From Candidatus Krumholzibacteriota bacterium (GTDB taxonomy: Bacteria; Krumholzibacteriota; Krumholzibacteriia; JAJRXK01), in assembly GCA_024276305.1 (NCBI GenBank), contig JAJRXK010000033.1, positions 1 to 55,124 of the forward strand: DNA of 55,124 nucleotides. Reading direction: 5' to 3'. The notes under the pieces are model-generated. The model did not search any database, was not told where the DNA came from, and saw only the letters and a program-made list of their open reading frames with translations. Made by a program: the position numbers and the translations under genes. Shown here piece by piece: positions 27,117 to 35,725 of this stretch (positions within the stretch are counted from its first letter, which is position 1; each line of letters starts with the position of its first letter).

Positions 27117-27554
27117 CTACTGACCGCTGGTCACCGTCAAGACGAGAGCCGTCTTGCCGAATCCAGTGATGGTGTAACCGGTGTTCGCACCGCTCACCGG
27201 GTCGACGAAAACTGCGTATCCAGTCTGACCTGCGCTGGCAGCAGCACCATCCACGGGCTCGGTACGGGCGTTGGTGAAGGGATTCACGAGCAACGCGCCA
27301 CCACCACCGCCACCAGGGACGGCGGGAAGGCTGGGCACGATCGCGGCGGCATTCGCCGGATAGATGCCGTTGTTCTGGACGGAGTTGTCCTCAGCGGCGA
27401 GCTGCGTGGTGTGGCAATTGGATTTGACCGAAGCTTCCTTGGCACGATCTTGCATTCCGATGAAGTTCGGAACCGCGATCGCGGCCAGGATACCAATGAT
27501 CACGACAACGATCATGAGCTCGATCAGAGTAAAACCGGAGTTCTTGTTAAGCAC
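27117..27554 (-). CDS. pilA: Type IV major pilin (PilA)
   Basis: 145-residue prepilin. The class III leader is short (seven residues, MLNKNSG) and the cleavage point is G/FTLIELMIVVVIIGILAAIA, with the conserved Glu5 of the mature protein. The mature protein has about 138 residues, with one Cys (SNCHTT) and therefore no disulfide loop. A run of six Gly (near 77-82) splits the globular part, which ends with repeated TGY/ITGFG motifs. The GTG start has GGAGG nine bases upstream. A sigma-54 promoter lies about 85 bases upstream. Being a minor pilin is possible, but the strong promoter and position beside pilSR favour the major subunit. Confidence 0.92.
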   Translation of the reverse strand: MLNKNSGFTLIELMIVVVIIGILAAIAVPNFIGMQDRAKEASVKSNCHTTQLAAEDNSVQNNGIYPANAAAIVPSLPAVPGGGGGGALLVNPFTNARTEPVDGAAASAGQTGYAVFVDPVSGANTGYTITGFGKTALVLTVTSGQ

Positions 27555-27636
27555 GGCTCAGGGCCTCCCGATATGGAACGATTGCGGTGCCGCCGGAAAG
27601 GCAGCACTCGGTGACTACACGGTTGCCCGGAAACGA

Positions 27637-27652
27637 GCATTGCCTGTGCCAA
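27637..27652 (-). promoter_or_regulatory. Sigma-54 promoter of pilA
   Basis: Minus strand reads TTGGCACAGGCAATGC, with GG (27650-27649) and GC (27638-27637) exactly ten bases apart and the full TTGGCAC -24 block. The predicted start is near 27625, 70 bases before the pilA GTG. A direct repeat of GCAAG lies about 90-110 bases upstream (27738-27762), where an NtrC-type activator would bind. Confidence 0.8.
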
Positions 27653-27775
27653 GGACCCAGAAGACCTCTCTCTTCCCGTCCTTTGCCCATCCTTCCCCGA
27701 ACTGCCCGTTCTGCTTCCCTCCCCGACCGCGCACAACGCAAGAACTCGCGCACTTTGCAAGCGACCCGGAGGACA

Positions 27776-29194
27776 TCAGGAAAGAACTTCCTCTTCGGTT
27801 TCCAGGGATTCCTCGTCGAGGTCTCCGCCCTGGAGTCCGTAGCTCTTGATCTTGCGATAGAGGGTCGAGGGGTTGATCCCCAGAATCTCCGCCGCCTTCT
27901 TCTTGTGCCACGAGGTTTCCTGAAGCACCTGGATCATGTAGCGCTTCTCGAGCTCCTCGAGAGTGATTCCCGAGTCCGAGAGCCGGAACTCGTCACCTCC
28001 GAGGGCTCCTCCACAGATCTTCTCGGGGAGATCGACCACCGCGATGCGGCTTCCGGCCTGCAGAATCACCGCCCGCTCCACCACGTTCTCGAGTTCCCGC
28101 ACATTGCCGGGCCAGGAGTAGCGGCACAGAACCTGGAGCGCTTCATCCTCGATGACTGCGGGCAGATCCCCCCCCGGATAGTGATCCTGGTAGCGGCTCA
28201 GGAAGTGATCCACCAGCAGAGGAACATCGTCCTTGCGATCGCGGAGCGGAGGCAGATCGACCGGAATGACATTCAGGCGATAGAAGAGGTCGGCTCGGAA
28301 GTTCCCCAGGCTGACCTCTTTGTCCAGGTCGCGATTCGTGGCGGCCACGATCCGCACGTCCACGGGAATGGGTTTGGTCCCACCGACCGGAATGATTTCG
28401 CGTTCCTGCAGAACGCGCAGCAGCTTGACCTGGATCGACGGCGTGGTCTCACCGATCTCGTCGAGGAGGAAGGTACCCCCGATCGCGACCTTGAAGAGTC
28501 CGTCCTTGTCCCGAATCGCCCCGGTGAAGGAGCCCTTCACATGCCCGAAGAGCTCGCTCTCGAGGAGATTCTCCGGCAACGCCCCGCAGTTGATGGTGAC
28601 GAAGGGACCCTTCGCTCGGTGGCTCTGCTCGTGCAGCGCACGGGCGATGAGTTCCTTGCCCGTCCCGCTCTCGCCGTGAATGAGAACCGTAGAATCGGTC
28701 GCGGCCACCCTTTCCACCAAGCGGAACACATCTTGGATCGGCTGGCTCTTGCCGATGATGGCCCGAGTGGTGAGGGTGTTGGTGGTACTCAGGGCCCGCC
28801 GCAGATCGGTGTTCTCGACCTTCACCTGCCGAACCTCGAGGGCGTTCCGTACGACCATCTTGATCTCGTCGTTCTTCGCATGCTTGTCGAGGTAGTGGAA
28901 GGCGCCCTTGTTCACCGCCTCGATCGCCGTCTGCTTCGACGCATAGGCGGTCATGATGATCACCGGGATGGTCGGGTCGATCGCCTTGATCCCCGACAGG
29001 ACCTGAATCCCGTCCATCTTCGGCATCTGGATGTCGGTGATCACCACGTCATAACCGCTTCCTCGCAGCTCTTTCAACGCGGCGGCTCCGCTGTTGACGG
29101 CTTTCACCGTATGCCCTTCTTTCCTGAGCATGATGGACAAGAATTGCCCCATACTCTCCTCGTCGTCGACGATCAGAATACGTCCGACAGTCAT
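27776..29194 (-). CDS. pilR: Sigma-54-dependent response regulator PilR
   Basis: NtrC-family activator, 472 residues. Receiver domain about 1-120 with phospho-acceptor Asp54; AAA+ domain about 147-375 with Walker A GESGTGKE (174-181) and Walker B LLDEIGE (243-249); Fis-type helix-turn-helix near 425-460 (KKKAAEILGINPSTLYRKI). Two departures from the norm: the sigma-54 contact loop is GSFTGA (221-226) rather than GAFTGA, and the receiver KP pair is KH (104-105). The ATG overlaps the pilS stop. Expected to activate the sigma-54 promoters of pilA, pilM and its own operon. Confidence 0.95.
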   Translation of the reverse strand: MTVGRILIVDDEESMGQFLSIMLRKEGHTVKAVNSGAAALKELRGSGYDVVITDIQMPKMDGIQVLSGIKAIDPTIPVIIMTAYASKQTAIEAVNKGAFHYLDKHAKNDEIKMVVRNALEVRQVKVENTDLRRALSTTNTLTTRAIIGKSQPIQDVFRLVERVAATDSTVLIHGESGTGKELIARALHEQSHRAKGPFVTINCGALPENLLESELFGHVKGSFTGAIRDKDGLFKVAIGGTFLLDEIGETTPSIQVKLLRVLQEREIIPVGGTKPIPVDVRIVAATNRDLDKEVSLGNFRADLFYRLNVIPVDLPPLRDRKDDVPLLVDHFLSRYQDHYPGGDLPAVIEDEALQVLCRYSWPGNVRELENVVERAVILQAGSRIAVVDLPEKICGGALGGDEFRLSDSGITLEELEKRYMIQVLQETSWHKKKAAEILGINPSTLYRKIKSYGLQGGDLDEESLETEEEVLS

Positions 29195-30966
29195 GGAATC
29201 ATCCTTTCCGCCCCGTCCCCGGGGGGGTTGGAAACACTTGGATCTGCCTTCGGCGAATCCGAGACGATGCGAGATATCTCCTGGAGGGTTTCGCGGCTGC
29301 TGAGCAGCCGACCATCCCGCCATATTCCGACGAGCGGAAGGTGCACGCTGAATTCCGCACCCCCGCCATCGAGGTTCCGGGCCACAATGCGTCCGTCGTG
29401 GCTGGCTACGACTCGATTGGCCAAGGGCAGACCCAGTCCCGTACCGCCCTGCCGAGTCGTGAAAAAGGGTTCGAAGATCCGGGACATGGCCTCTTCGTCG
29501 ATGCCTGGGCCCTCGTCCAGGAATCGGAACACGACCTGGGGCCGATTGCGCTCGACGTTCAGCCCGATCACGATGGTCAGGTCTCCACTCTCTCCCATCG
29601 CCTGAAAGGCATTGAGGGCAAGATTCAAGAACACCTGTCCCAGAAGCTCCTCATCGGCACGGACCACCACGTCCTGAGACGCCGAAAGGACCTTCAGTCT
29701 GCGGGCACCATCGAAGTCATCGCGGCTTGCCAACAACTGCTCCAGAGTCTCCACCAGTTCGACCGCGCGACAATTCCGGAGTCGGGCGTGTTTGAGGCGT
29801 GCGTACTCCAGAAAGTCCTCGATCATTCGGTTCAGACGTGCGCTCTCCTTGCGCACGAGCTCGAAGAGCTTCGAGGACTCCCCACTCAGATCGAGTTCGG
29901 CCTCCAACATCTCCACCGAACCGCGAATCGACGCGAGAGGGTTGCGAATCTCGTGAGCGATCACCGCAGAGAGTTCTCCCATCGCCGCCAGACGGTCCTG
30001 CTGTCGTACTTGTTCCCGCATTCGCTCGACATCCGAGAGATCCTGGAACACCGCAACCGCGCCCACGCGGTGACCATCCGCTCCCCGCATGGGATTGACG
30101 CTCAGCCCGATGGGTACAGTGGTGTCGTCGGGCCGCTCGATATTCACTTCCATGCGGTCCGATGCCTGCCCGTCGATTGCACACTCCATCACCGCACCCA
30201 CGAATACCGGCATGAGATCGGCGAGCCCGTCGGTGATCTTCTTCCCCCGAAGAGCGGCCGCCCCCACCCCCAGGATCCTCTCCGCCGATGGGTTCACCCG
30301 CTGCACCACTGCCGAGGCGTCGACGGTGATGATTCCCGATCCCATGTTGTCGAGGATGGTGGTGGTCTCTCGTTCGTTGTCCGCGAGCGCGGTACGCTTC
30401 TCCCGCAGTTCTCGCTCGTGGCGGCGGATCCTCCCCGCGACTTCACCCGCAAGGTATCCGACCACCAACAGAAGGGTGACCACGAGGTGCGAGGAGATGA
30501 GGTCGCTGTTGTCGACGATTCCTCCGCGAACCACCACCTGCGGAGGCACTACCCGCTCTGCCGCCACCAGCAGGGTGTATCCCAGGTTGACCGCAGCGGC
30601 AAAACCCCCGACGTAGAGTGCGCCTTTCTGATCGAGAGCGTAGGCCCCGAAGAACAGAGGAAAGAAATACATCAGATGAAATCGGCTCTGCAGACCGCCC
30701 GTGAAGTGGACCACGGCCGCGATGATCAGTACATCGGTGACCAGCTGAATGGCCTGCACCCGACGCGCGGGAGCGCCAGTCCGCATCGCCGCCGCCCCAG
30801 CCAGACTGACCCCCACTTCAAGGGCCACACAGGCGGCCAGGGCACCCGTCGGCGCTCCGTCGACCGCCAACACGAACAGAACCACGCTCGCGGCCAACAC
30901 CAGCGCCGAACTGGCCAACCTCAAGAAGAGCCAGTGGTTCTGTCCATGTCTCGTCAGCTCGAACAC
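29191..30966 (-). CDS. pilS: Sensor histidine kinase PilS
   Basis: 591 residues. About six N-terminal membrane segments lie within the first 180 residues, then a PAS domain (about 200-300, ILDNMGSGIITVD), the H box SAVIAHEIRNPLASIRGS, and the ATPase domain with N box NLALNAFQAM, DEGPGID, and the G box GGTGLGLPLAN. This is the PilS layout: in Pseudomonas the membrane part senses pilin level in the inner membrane. A Pro/Asp-rich tail of about 40 residues follows the kinase core. GTG start; 50 bases after pilC. Confidence 0.94.
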   Translation of the reverse strand: MFELTRHGQNHWLFLRLASSALVLAASVVLFVLAVDGAPTGALAACVALEVGVSLAGAAAMRTGAPARRVQAIQLVTDVLIIAAVVHFTGGLQSRFHLMYFFPLFFGAYALDQKGALYVGGFAAAVNLGYTLLVAAERVVPPQVVVRGGIVDNSDLISSHLVVTLLLVVGYLAGEVAGRIRRHERELREKRTALADNERETTTILDNMGSGIITVDASAVVQRVNPSAERILGVGAAALRGKKITDGLADLMPVFVGAVMECAIDGQASDRMEVNIERPDDTTVPIGLSVNPMRGADGHRVGAVAVFQDLSDVERMREQVRQQDRLAAMGELSAVIAHEIRNPLASIRGSVEMLEAELDLSGESSKLFELVRKESARLNRMIEDFLEYARLKHARLRNCRAVELVETLEQLLASRDDFDGARRLKVLSASQDVVVRADEELLGQVFLNLALNAFQAMGESGDLTIVIGLNVERNRPQVVFRFLDEGPGIDEEAMSRIFEPFFTTRQGGTGLGLPLANRVVASHDGRIVARNLDGGGAEFSVHLPLVGIWRDGRLLSSRETLQEISRIVSDSPKADPSVSNPPGDGAERMIP

Positions 30967-31016
30967 GTTCGCCCCCCCGCCTCCTCCTGGAGAAGGCGCC
31001 GAACGCGGTGAGGACG

Positions 31017-32225
31017 TCAGCCGCCCATCACCTGCGCCATTTTGAACATCGGGAGATACATCGCGACGAGCATCCCGCCGACGACGATTCCCATCACCAC
31101 GATCATGATCGGCTCGATCACCGAAGTCAGCTGCTCCACCGCAGTATCGACTTCATCGTCATAGAAATCGGCGATCTTGCTCAGCATTTCGTCCAATGCA
31201 CCGGTCTGCTCTCCCACCGCGATCATCTGCACGACCATCGGGGGAAAGACTCCGCATTCCTTGAGGGGCTCGGAGATTGTGTCTCCCTGGCTGATGGAGT
31301 GCCGGGTCTTGATGATCGCTTCCTCGATCACCTTGTTCCCCGCGGTCCGACCCGTGATGTCCAGACCCTGCAGGATCGGCACTCCAGAGCCCACCAGCGT
31401 TCCCAGAGTGCGCGTGAACCGGGCCACCGAACCCTTTCGAACCACGTTGCCGAGTACGGGTGCGTTGAGCAGCAACCGATCGAGGTGGTAGCGGCCCCGC
31501 GGGTGCTTCTGGACCCGCTTGAAGAGAATGATGAAGGCCGTGATCCCCGCCGCAAGTGCCCACCAGTAGCCACGCAGGAAGACGCTGATGCCCATGACGA
31601 AGCGAGTGGGCGCAGGGAGGGTCCCGCCGAAGTCCGAGAACATCTTGGCGAATACGGTAATCACGAACATCAGCATGAAGATCGTGGCCCCGGTGGCCAC
31701 GAATCCCACGATGGCCGGATAGGTCATCGCCGACTTGATCTTGCGTTGGAGGGCATCTGCCTTCTCCAGGTAGACCGCCAACCGGCTGAGAATGATGTCG
31801 AGAATACCGCCCGACTCTCCCGCGTCGACCATGTTCGAGTAGAGCTCCGAGAAGACGTTCTTGTGTCGGCCCATGGCCGCGGCCAGGGTGTTCCCTCCCT
31901 CGACGTCGAGCATGACCTCGGTCACCACGCGCCGGAGGGTGTCGTTCTCGGTTTGCTTGCTCAGGATGTCCAAGCACTGAACGATGGGAAGACCGGCGTT
32001 GATCATCGTGGAGAACTGTCGGGTGAAGATACTCATGTCCTTCACCTTCACCGTGCTCCCGAAACTCATGCTCCAACGCGACTTCGGCTTGGGCCGAATC
32101 GTCTTCACTTTGATGCGCTGTTTGCGGAGCTGGCCGGCCACCTCCTCTTTGGAGCCGGCCTCCATTTCACCGCTGAGGGCCTTTCCCTGCGGAGTGTTGC
32201 CCTTCCATACGAACGTCGTTGCCAC
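31017..32225 (-). CDS. pilC: Type IV pilus inner-membrane platform protein PilC
   Basis: 402 residues with the two tandem T2SS_F domains of the PilC/GspF family, the first beginning DMSIFTRQFSTMINAGLPI and the second VARFTRTLGTLVGSGVPIL, and about three membrane helices (near 170-195, 220-240 and 375-395). Links the PilB/PilT motors to the pilus base. GTG start with GGAGGT at ideal distance, 22 bases after pilT. Confidence 0.96.
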   Translation of the reverse strand: MATTFVWKGNTPQGKALSGEMEAGSKEEVAGQLRKQRIKVKTIRPKPKSRWSMSFGSTVKVKDMSIFTRQFSTMINAGLPIVQCLDILSKQTENDTLRRVVTEVMLDVEGGNTLAAAMGRHKNVFSELYSNMVDAGESGGILDIILSRLAVYLEKADALQRKIKSAMTYPAIVGFVATGATIFMLMFVITVFAKMFSDFGGTLPAPTRFVMGISVFLRGYWWALAAGITAFIILFKRVQKHPRGRYHLDRLLLNAPVLGNVVRKGSVARFTRTLGTLVGSGVPILQGLDITGRTAGNKVIEEAIIKTRHSISQGDTISEPLKECGVFPPMVVQMIAVGEQTGALDEMLSKIADFYDDEVDTAVEQLTSVIEPIMIVVMGIVVGGMLVAMYLPMFKMAQVMGG

Positions 32226-32247
32226 GAATCTACCTCCGGGCGCGGGA

Positions 32248-33318
32248 TCAGACCTCGATCGTTTCGCCGATCATCTTGAGGAGCTCGTCCTTGTTCGTGC
32301 TCCGACCAATCGCTTCTTCGTAGGAGATCGCACGGCTGTGATAAGCCGCGTAGAGGGCCTGGTTCATCGTCTCCATGCCGTACTTCTGCCCTGCCTGCAT
32401 GATTCCGTAGATCTGATGCACTTTGTCGTCTCGAATCAGCGCCTTGATGGCAGGAGTGCAGACCATGACCTCGCAGACCAGTTCGCGGCCCTTCCCCTTG
32501 AGTCGGGGGATGAGTTGCTGGGTGATCACTCCGTCGAGGACGAAGGCCAGCTGCGCGCGCACCTGCGATTGCTGGGATGCGGGAAATACATCGATCATCC
32601 GGTTGATCGACTCGAAGGTGCTGTTGGTGTGCAGGGTTGCCAGGCAGAGGTGACCGGTCTCTGCGATGGTGATCGCCGCCTGAATGGTCTCCCGATCACG
32701 CATCTCACCCACCAGAATCACGTCAGGATCCTGACGGAGAACATACTTGAGGGCGTTGGTGAAGCTCGAGGTGTCCGCGCGGATCTCGCGCTGATTGATC
32801 ATGCACTTCTTGTGCTGATGCACGTACTCGATCGGATCCTCGATGGTGATGATGTGCCCATGACGGGTGGAATTGATGTGATCGATCATGCTGGCCAGGG
32901 TGGTCGACTTTCCGGAGCCCGTCGGTCCGGTCACCAGAATCAGGCCCTGCGGCTTGTCCGCGAAGGTCTTCACCACTCGGGGCAGACCCAAGCTGTCGAA
33001 GGTCCGAATCTCGTAGGGGATCTTCCGAATTGCCATCGTAGTGACCCCGCGCTGGAGGAAGACGTTCGCGCGAAATCGGCTCATCCCCTTCACTCCGAAA
33101 CTCAGATCGAGCTCCTTTTCGTTCTCGAAGAGCTTCTTCTGCTCATCGCTCAGGACCGAATAGGCCAGGGACCGAGTGTCGTCCGGCGACAGGGCCTCGT
33201 GTTTGGTGGCGATGAGCTTCCCGTCGATGCGCAGCATCGGAGGCAGGCCCGCGGACAGATGCAGGTCGCTGGCGTCATCGCGGTGCATCTCTTCGAGCAA
33301 TTCGCGCAAGCTGATCAT
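32248..33318 (-). CDS. pilT: Pilus retraction ATPase PilT
   Basis: Hexameric ATPase that powers retraction, twitching and DNA uptake. 356 residues. N-terminal SDLHLSAG, Walker A GPTGSGKS (131-138), the Asp box ITIEDPIEYVH, Walker B LVGEMRDRETI and His box TGHLCLATLHTNS. Length and the shortened N-terminal domain separate it from PilB. A C-terminal extension with KALIRDDKVHQIYGIMQAG carries the PilT-specific AIRDK-like element. Confidence 0.97.
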   Translation of the reverse strand: MISLRELLEEMHRDDASDLHLSAGLPPMLRIDGKLIATKHEALSPDDTRSLAYSVLSDEQKKLFENEKELDLSFGVKGMSRFRANVFLQRGVTTMAIRKIPYEIRTFDSLGLPRVVKTFADKPQGLILVTGPTGSGKSTTLASMIDHINSTRHGHIITIEDPIEYVHQHKKCMINQREIRADTSSFTNALKYVLRQDPDVILVGEMRDRETIQAAITIAETGHLCLATLHTNSTFESINRMIDVFPASQQSQVRAQLAFVLDGVITQQLIPRLKGKGRELVCEVMVCTPAIKALIRDDKVHQIYGIMQAGQKYGMETMNQALYAAYHSRAISYEEAIGRSTNKDELLKMIGETIEV

Positions 33319-33342
33319 CGAGATCTCCTCGGAGACGGTGGA

Positions 33343-35031
33343 CTAATGGTCGGCGGTTTCACGTAGCACCTCTTCCATGCTGGTCACGCCTCGTGCCACA
33401 TTTCGCAGGCCGTCCATGCGCAGCGTCAGCATCCCTTCCGATATCGCCGCTTCCCGCAGCTCCGCGGTACTCGCGCGGTCCAGAATCAGCTCCCGCAGGT
33501 TCGCACTGATCGGCATCACCTCGTAGAGCCCCTGTCGACCTTTGTATCCGGTGCCATTGCACTCATCACAACCGACTCCATGGAAACACACGATCGAGGG
33601 ATCGGCGTCCAGGTCGCGAAGGGTCTCTTCGGGAACCTTCTCTTCTTCCTTGCAGTTCTTGCAGATCCGCCGAACCAGACGTTGGGCCAGAATCACGTTG
33701 GTCGAAGTCGCGACCAAGAACGGCTCCACCCCCATGTCGATCATGCGATTGACGGTGGCCGGCGCATCGTTCGTATGGAGAGTGGAGAGAACCAGATGAC
33801 CGGTGAGGGCAGCCTTGACCGCAATCGACCCGGTCTCGAGATCTCGAATCTCTCCCACCATCACGATATTCGGATCCTGGCGGAGAAAGGACTTGAGCGC
33901 GGCGGCAAAGGTGAGCCCCACCCCTTCGTTCACCTGGACCTGATTGATCCCGTCGAGGTTGTACTCGACCGGGTCCTCTGCGGTCATGATGTTGATGTCG
34001 GGCTTGTTGACCCGGCTCAAGCACGAGTAGAGAGTCGTCGTCTTTCCGGAACCGGTGGGGCCCGTCACCAAGCACATCCCATAGGGCATGCTCACCGCGT
34101 CGGTGACGTGTTTGAGGGCGGTCTCTTCCATCCCGAAATCGGCCAAATCCAGTTTCAGATTGCCCTTGTCCAGGATACGCATCACGATCTTCTCGCCGAA
34201 GATGCAGGGCAGTGTCGACACGCGGAGATCCACTTTCTTCTGTCCGACCTTCAACTTGATGCGACCGTCCTGAGGCACCCTCCGCTCGGCAATATCCAGT
34301 TCTGACATGATCTTGAGGCGGGAGACGATGGCACTCTTCATCTTCACCGGAGGATGCATCATCTCCTGCAGAACTCCGTCGATGCGGTAGCGCACTCGCA
34401 TCTTCTTCTCGTAGCATTCGATGTGAATATCGCTCGCCCCTCGACCCACGGCGTCCACGAGCAGTGAGTTCACCAATTTCACCACCGGTGCGTTCTGGCT
34501 CTCTTCGCTCAGAACACTCGCGTCCGGCTCTTCCTCGTCCTCGACCAATTCGACGTCGTCTTCGATACCCTCGAGAACCTGCTTCAGACTGTCTGCAGAA
34601 TCGAAGTACTTGTCGATGGCCGCCCGCACGTCACTCTCGGTGCAGACCACGGGCTTCACTTCCAGCCCAGTGATGAACTTGATGTCATCGATGGCGAAGA
34701 TGTTCGACGGATTCGACATCGCCACTTCGAGCACTCGGCCGTGCCGAGCAATGGGAATGACTTGGAATCTCGTCGCCACGTCTTCGGGGATCAGCGCGGT
34801 GACCTCTTCGTCCACTTCGACTTCGGAGAGCTGCACCGTGGGGAAGTTGTACATCTGGCCGAGGAACTCGGCGTATGCCACCTCGGAGAGCGCACCGGTA
34901 CGAACGAGGTTCTGACCTACGGTCCCGCCTTCGGCGCGCTGGGTTTCGAGGGCTTTCTGGAGCTGTTCCTGGCTGACCAGATTCGCTTCCAGCAGCTTGC
35001 CTGCGATCTTGTCCTTCAAGAGCGACCTCAT
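33343..35031 (-). CDS. pilB: Pilus extension ATPase PilB
   Basis: 562 residues. An N-terminal MshEN-type region (about 1-145) carries two copies of the 24-residue pattern that binds cyclic di-GMP in relatives (the first ending LQKALETQ, the second TVGQNLVRTGALSE). The ATPase core has Walker A GPTGSGKT at 324-331, TAEDPVEYNL and VGEIRDLETG. A zinc tetracysteine (CKNC and CDEC, GTGYKGRQGLYE) is typical of PilB. ATG at 35031 is chosen because the sigma-54 promoter starts transcription only about 40 bases upstream, which rules out a longer frame reaching 35238. No clear ribosome site precedes it. First gene of pilB-T-C-S-R. Confidence 0.95.
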   Translation of the reverse strand: MRSLLKDKIAGKLLEANLVSQEQLQKALETQRAEGGTVGQNLVRTGALSEVAYAEFLGQMYNFPTVQLSEVEVDEEVTALIPEDVATRFQVIPIARHGRVLEVAMSNPSNIFAIDDIKFITGLEVKPVVCTESDVRAAIDKYFDSADSLKQVLEGIEDDVELVEDEEEPDASVLSEESQNAPVVKLVNSLLVDAVGRGASDIHIECYEKKMRVRYRIDGVLQEMMHPPVKMKSAIVSRLKIMSELDIAERRVPQDGRIKLKVGQKKVDLRVSTLPCIFGEKIVMRILDKGNLKLDLADFGMEETALKHVTDAVSMPYGMCLVTGPTGSGKTTTLYSCLSRVNKPDINIMTAEDPVEYNLDGINQVQVNEGVGLTFAAALKSFLRQDPNIVMVGEIRDLETGSIAVKAALTGHLVLSTLHTNDAPATVNRMIDMGVEPFLVATSTNVILAQRLVRRICKNCKEEEKVPEETLRDLDADPSIVCFHGVGCDECNGTGYKGRQGLYEVMPISANLRELILDRASTAELREAAISEGMLTLRMDGLRNVARGVTSMEEVLRETADH

Positions 35032-35083
35032 GGGATGAGCACGGAGACGAGATGCCTTGGCGCAGCTCGACAGCGTGCGTCGT

Positions 35084-35098
35084 GCAAAGGGCATGCCC
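35084..35098 (-). promoter_or_regulatory. Sigma-54 promoter of pilBTCSR
   Basis: Minus strand reads GGGCATGCCCTTTGC: GG (35097-35096) and GC (35085-35084) are ten bases apart, with TTTGCA at the -12. The first T and the sixth C of the -24 block differ from consensus, so it is somewhat weaker than the pilA and pilM promoters. The predicted start is near 35072, about 41 bases before the pilB ATG. Confidence 0.65.
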
Positions 35099-35205
35099 CG
35101 ATCGCCGATTCTTCCAATGGCTGAGTCGGCGTCACAGAGGCCTTCCGATATCCGCTTCACGGCCCTCTCCGGCCTCATTCCCCACGGTCGAGCCGGTGAT
35201 TTCTG

Positions 35206-35225
35206 CCCTTGCGAATCGGCAAGGG
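35206..35225. promoter_or_regulatory. Inverted repeat upstream of pilB promoter
   Basis: Perfect 7-base inverted repeat CCCTTGC-N6-GCAAGGG. Its centre is about 118 bases upstream of the -24 element, a usual place for an NtrC-type enhancer site, and a smaller palindrome TTGCA-N3-TGCAA lies 15 bases further upstream. It could instead be a transcript-end hairpin for comEA (stop at 35261), though no T run follows. Confidence 0.35.
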
Positions 35226-35260
35226 TCGCGCATTGCAATCTGCAACGGGGCGGAAGCTTC

Positions 35261-35692
35261 TCAGTCGGTGGAAAGTTCGTCCCCTCGAGCCACGCTGTCT
35301 TCGAGGCAGAGCAGCGGCCGGAGAACTTCGAGGGTCTTGGGACCGATGCCTCGGACCCTCAGCAGGTCCTCCGGACGACGAAACGGCCCGCCCCGGCGAC
35401 GCTCTTCGACGATCCGTTCGGCGGTCACCGGACCCACTCGTGGGAGACGACAGAGTTCGGCCACCGCCGCCCGATTGACACAGATCGGAGTGGTGGTGAC
35501 TTCTTTTTCGCGGCGGTCAGCGGTCGGGTCCTCCGTCCCCCCGGGGTCGGCCACCGTGCGCAGGAAGTCGATCCCGAAGGGCTGACTCAGGGGGTCCTCG
35601 GCGATCCAGGCCGGGGGATGTCGGTCCCACCATCCCAAGGCCGCGCTCAATCCCAAGAACGCCAGGAGCACCCAGGGCTGTCGTTTGGACAT
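35261..35692 (-). CDS. comEA: ComEA-like helix-hairpin-helix DNA-binding protein
   Basis: 143 residues: an N-terminal hydrophobic anchor (about 7-20), a variable linker, then a ComEA-type helix-hairpin-helix domain (about 70-130) with VNRAAVAELCRLPRVGPV, ERRRGGPFRRPEDLLRVRGIG. ComEA is the periplasmic receptor that pulls DNA in after pilus retraction. The family also includes small proteins of unclear role, so function is inferred from the domain and from the adjoining pil locus. It starts 33 bases after the TonB-dependent receptor. Confidence 0.85.
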   Translation of the reverse strand: MSKRQPWVLLAFLGLSAALGWWDRHPPAWIAEDPLSQPFGIDFLRTVADPGGTEDPTADRREKEVTTTPICVNRAAVAELCRLPRVGPVTAERIVEERRRGGPFRRPEDLLRVRGIGPKTLEVLRPLLCLEDSVARGDELSTD

Positions 35693-35725
35693 GCTTCGAT
35701 CGAAGGAGGCGGGGACCGGGAGGGC

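Noticed and set aside
35032-35238. Longer PilB N-terminus
   Set aside because: It would contain the sigma-54 promoter and its transcription start; PilB homology begins at 35031.
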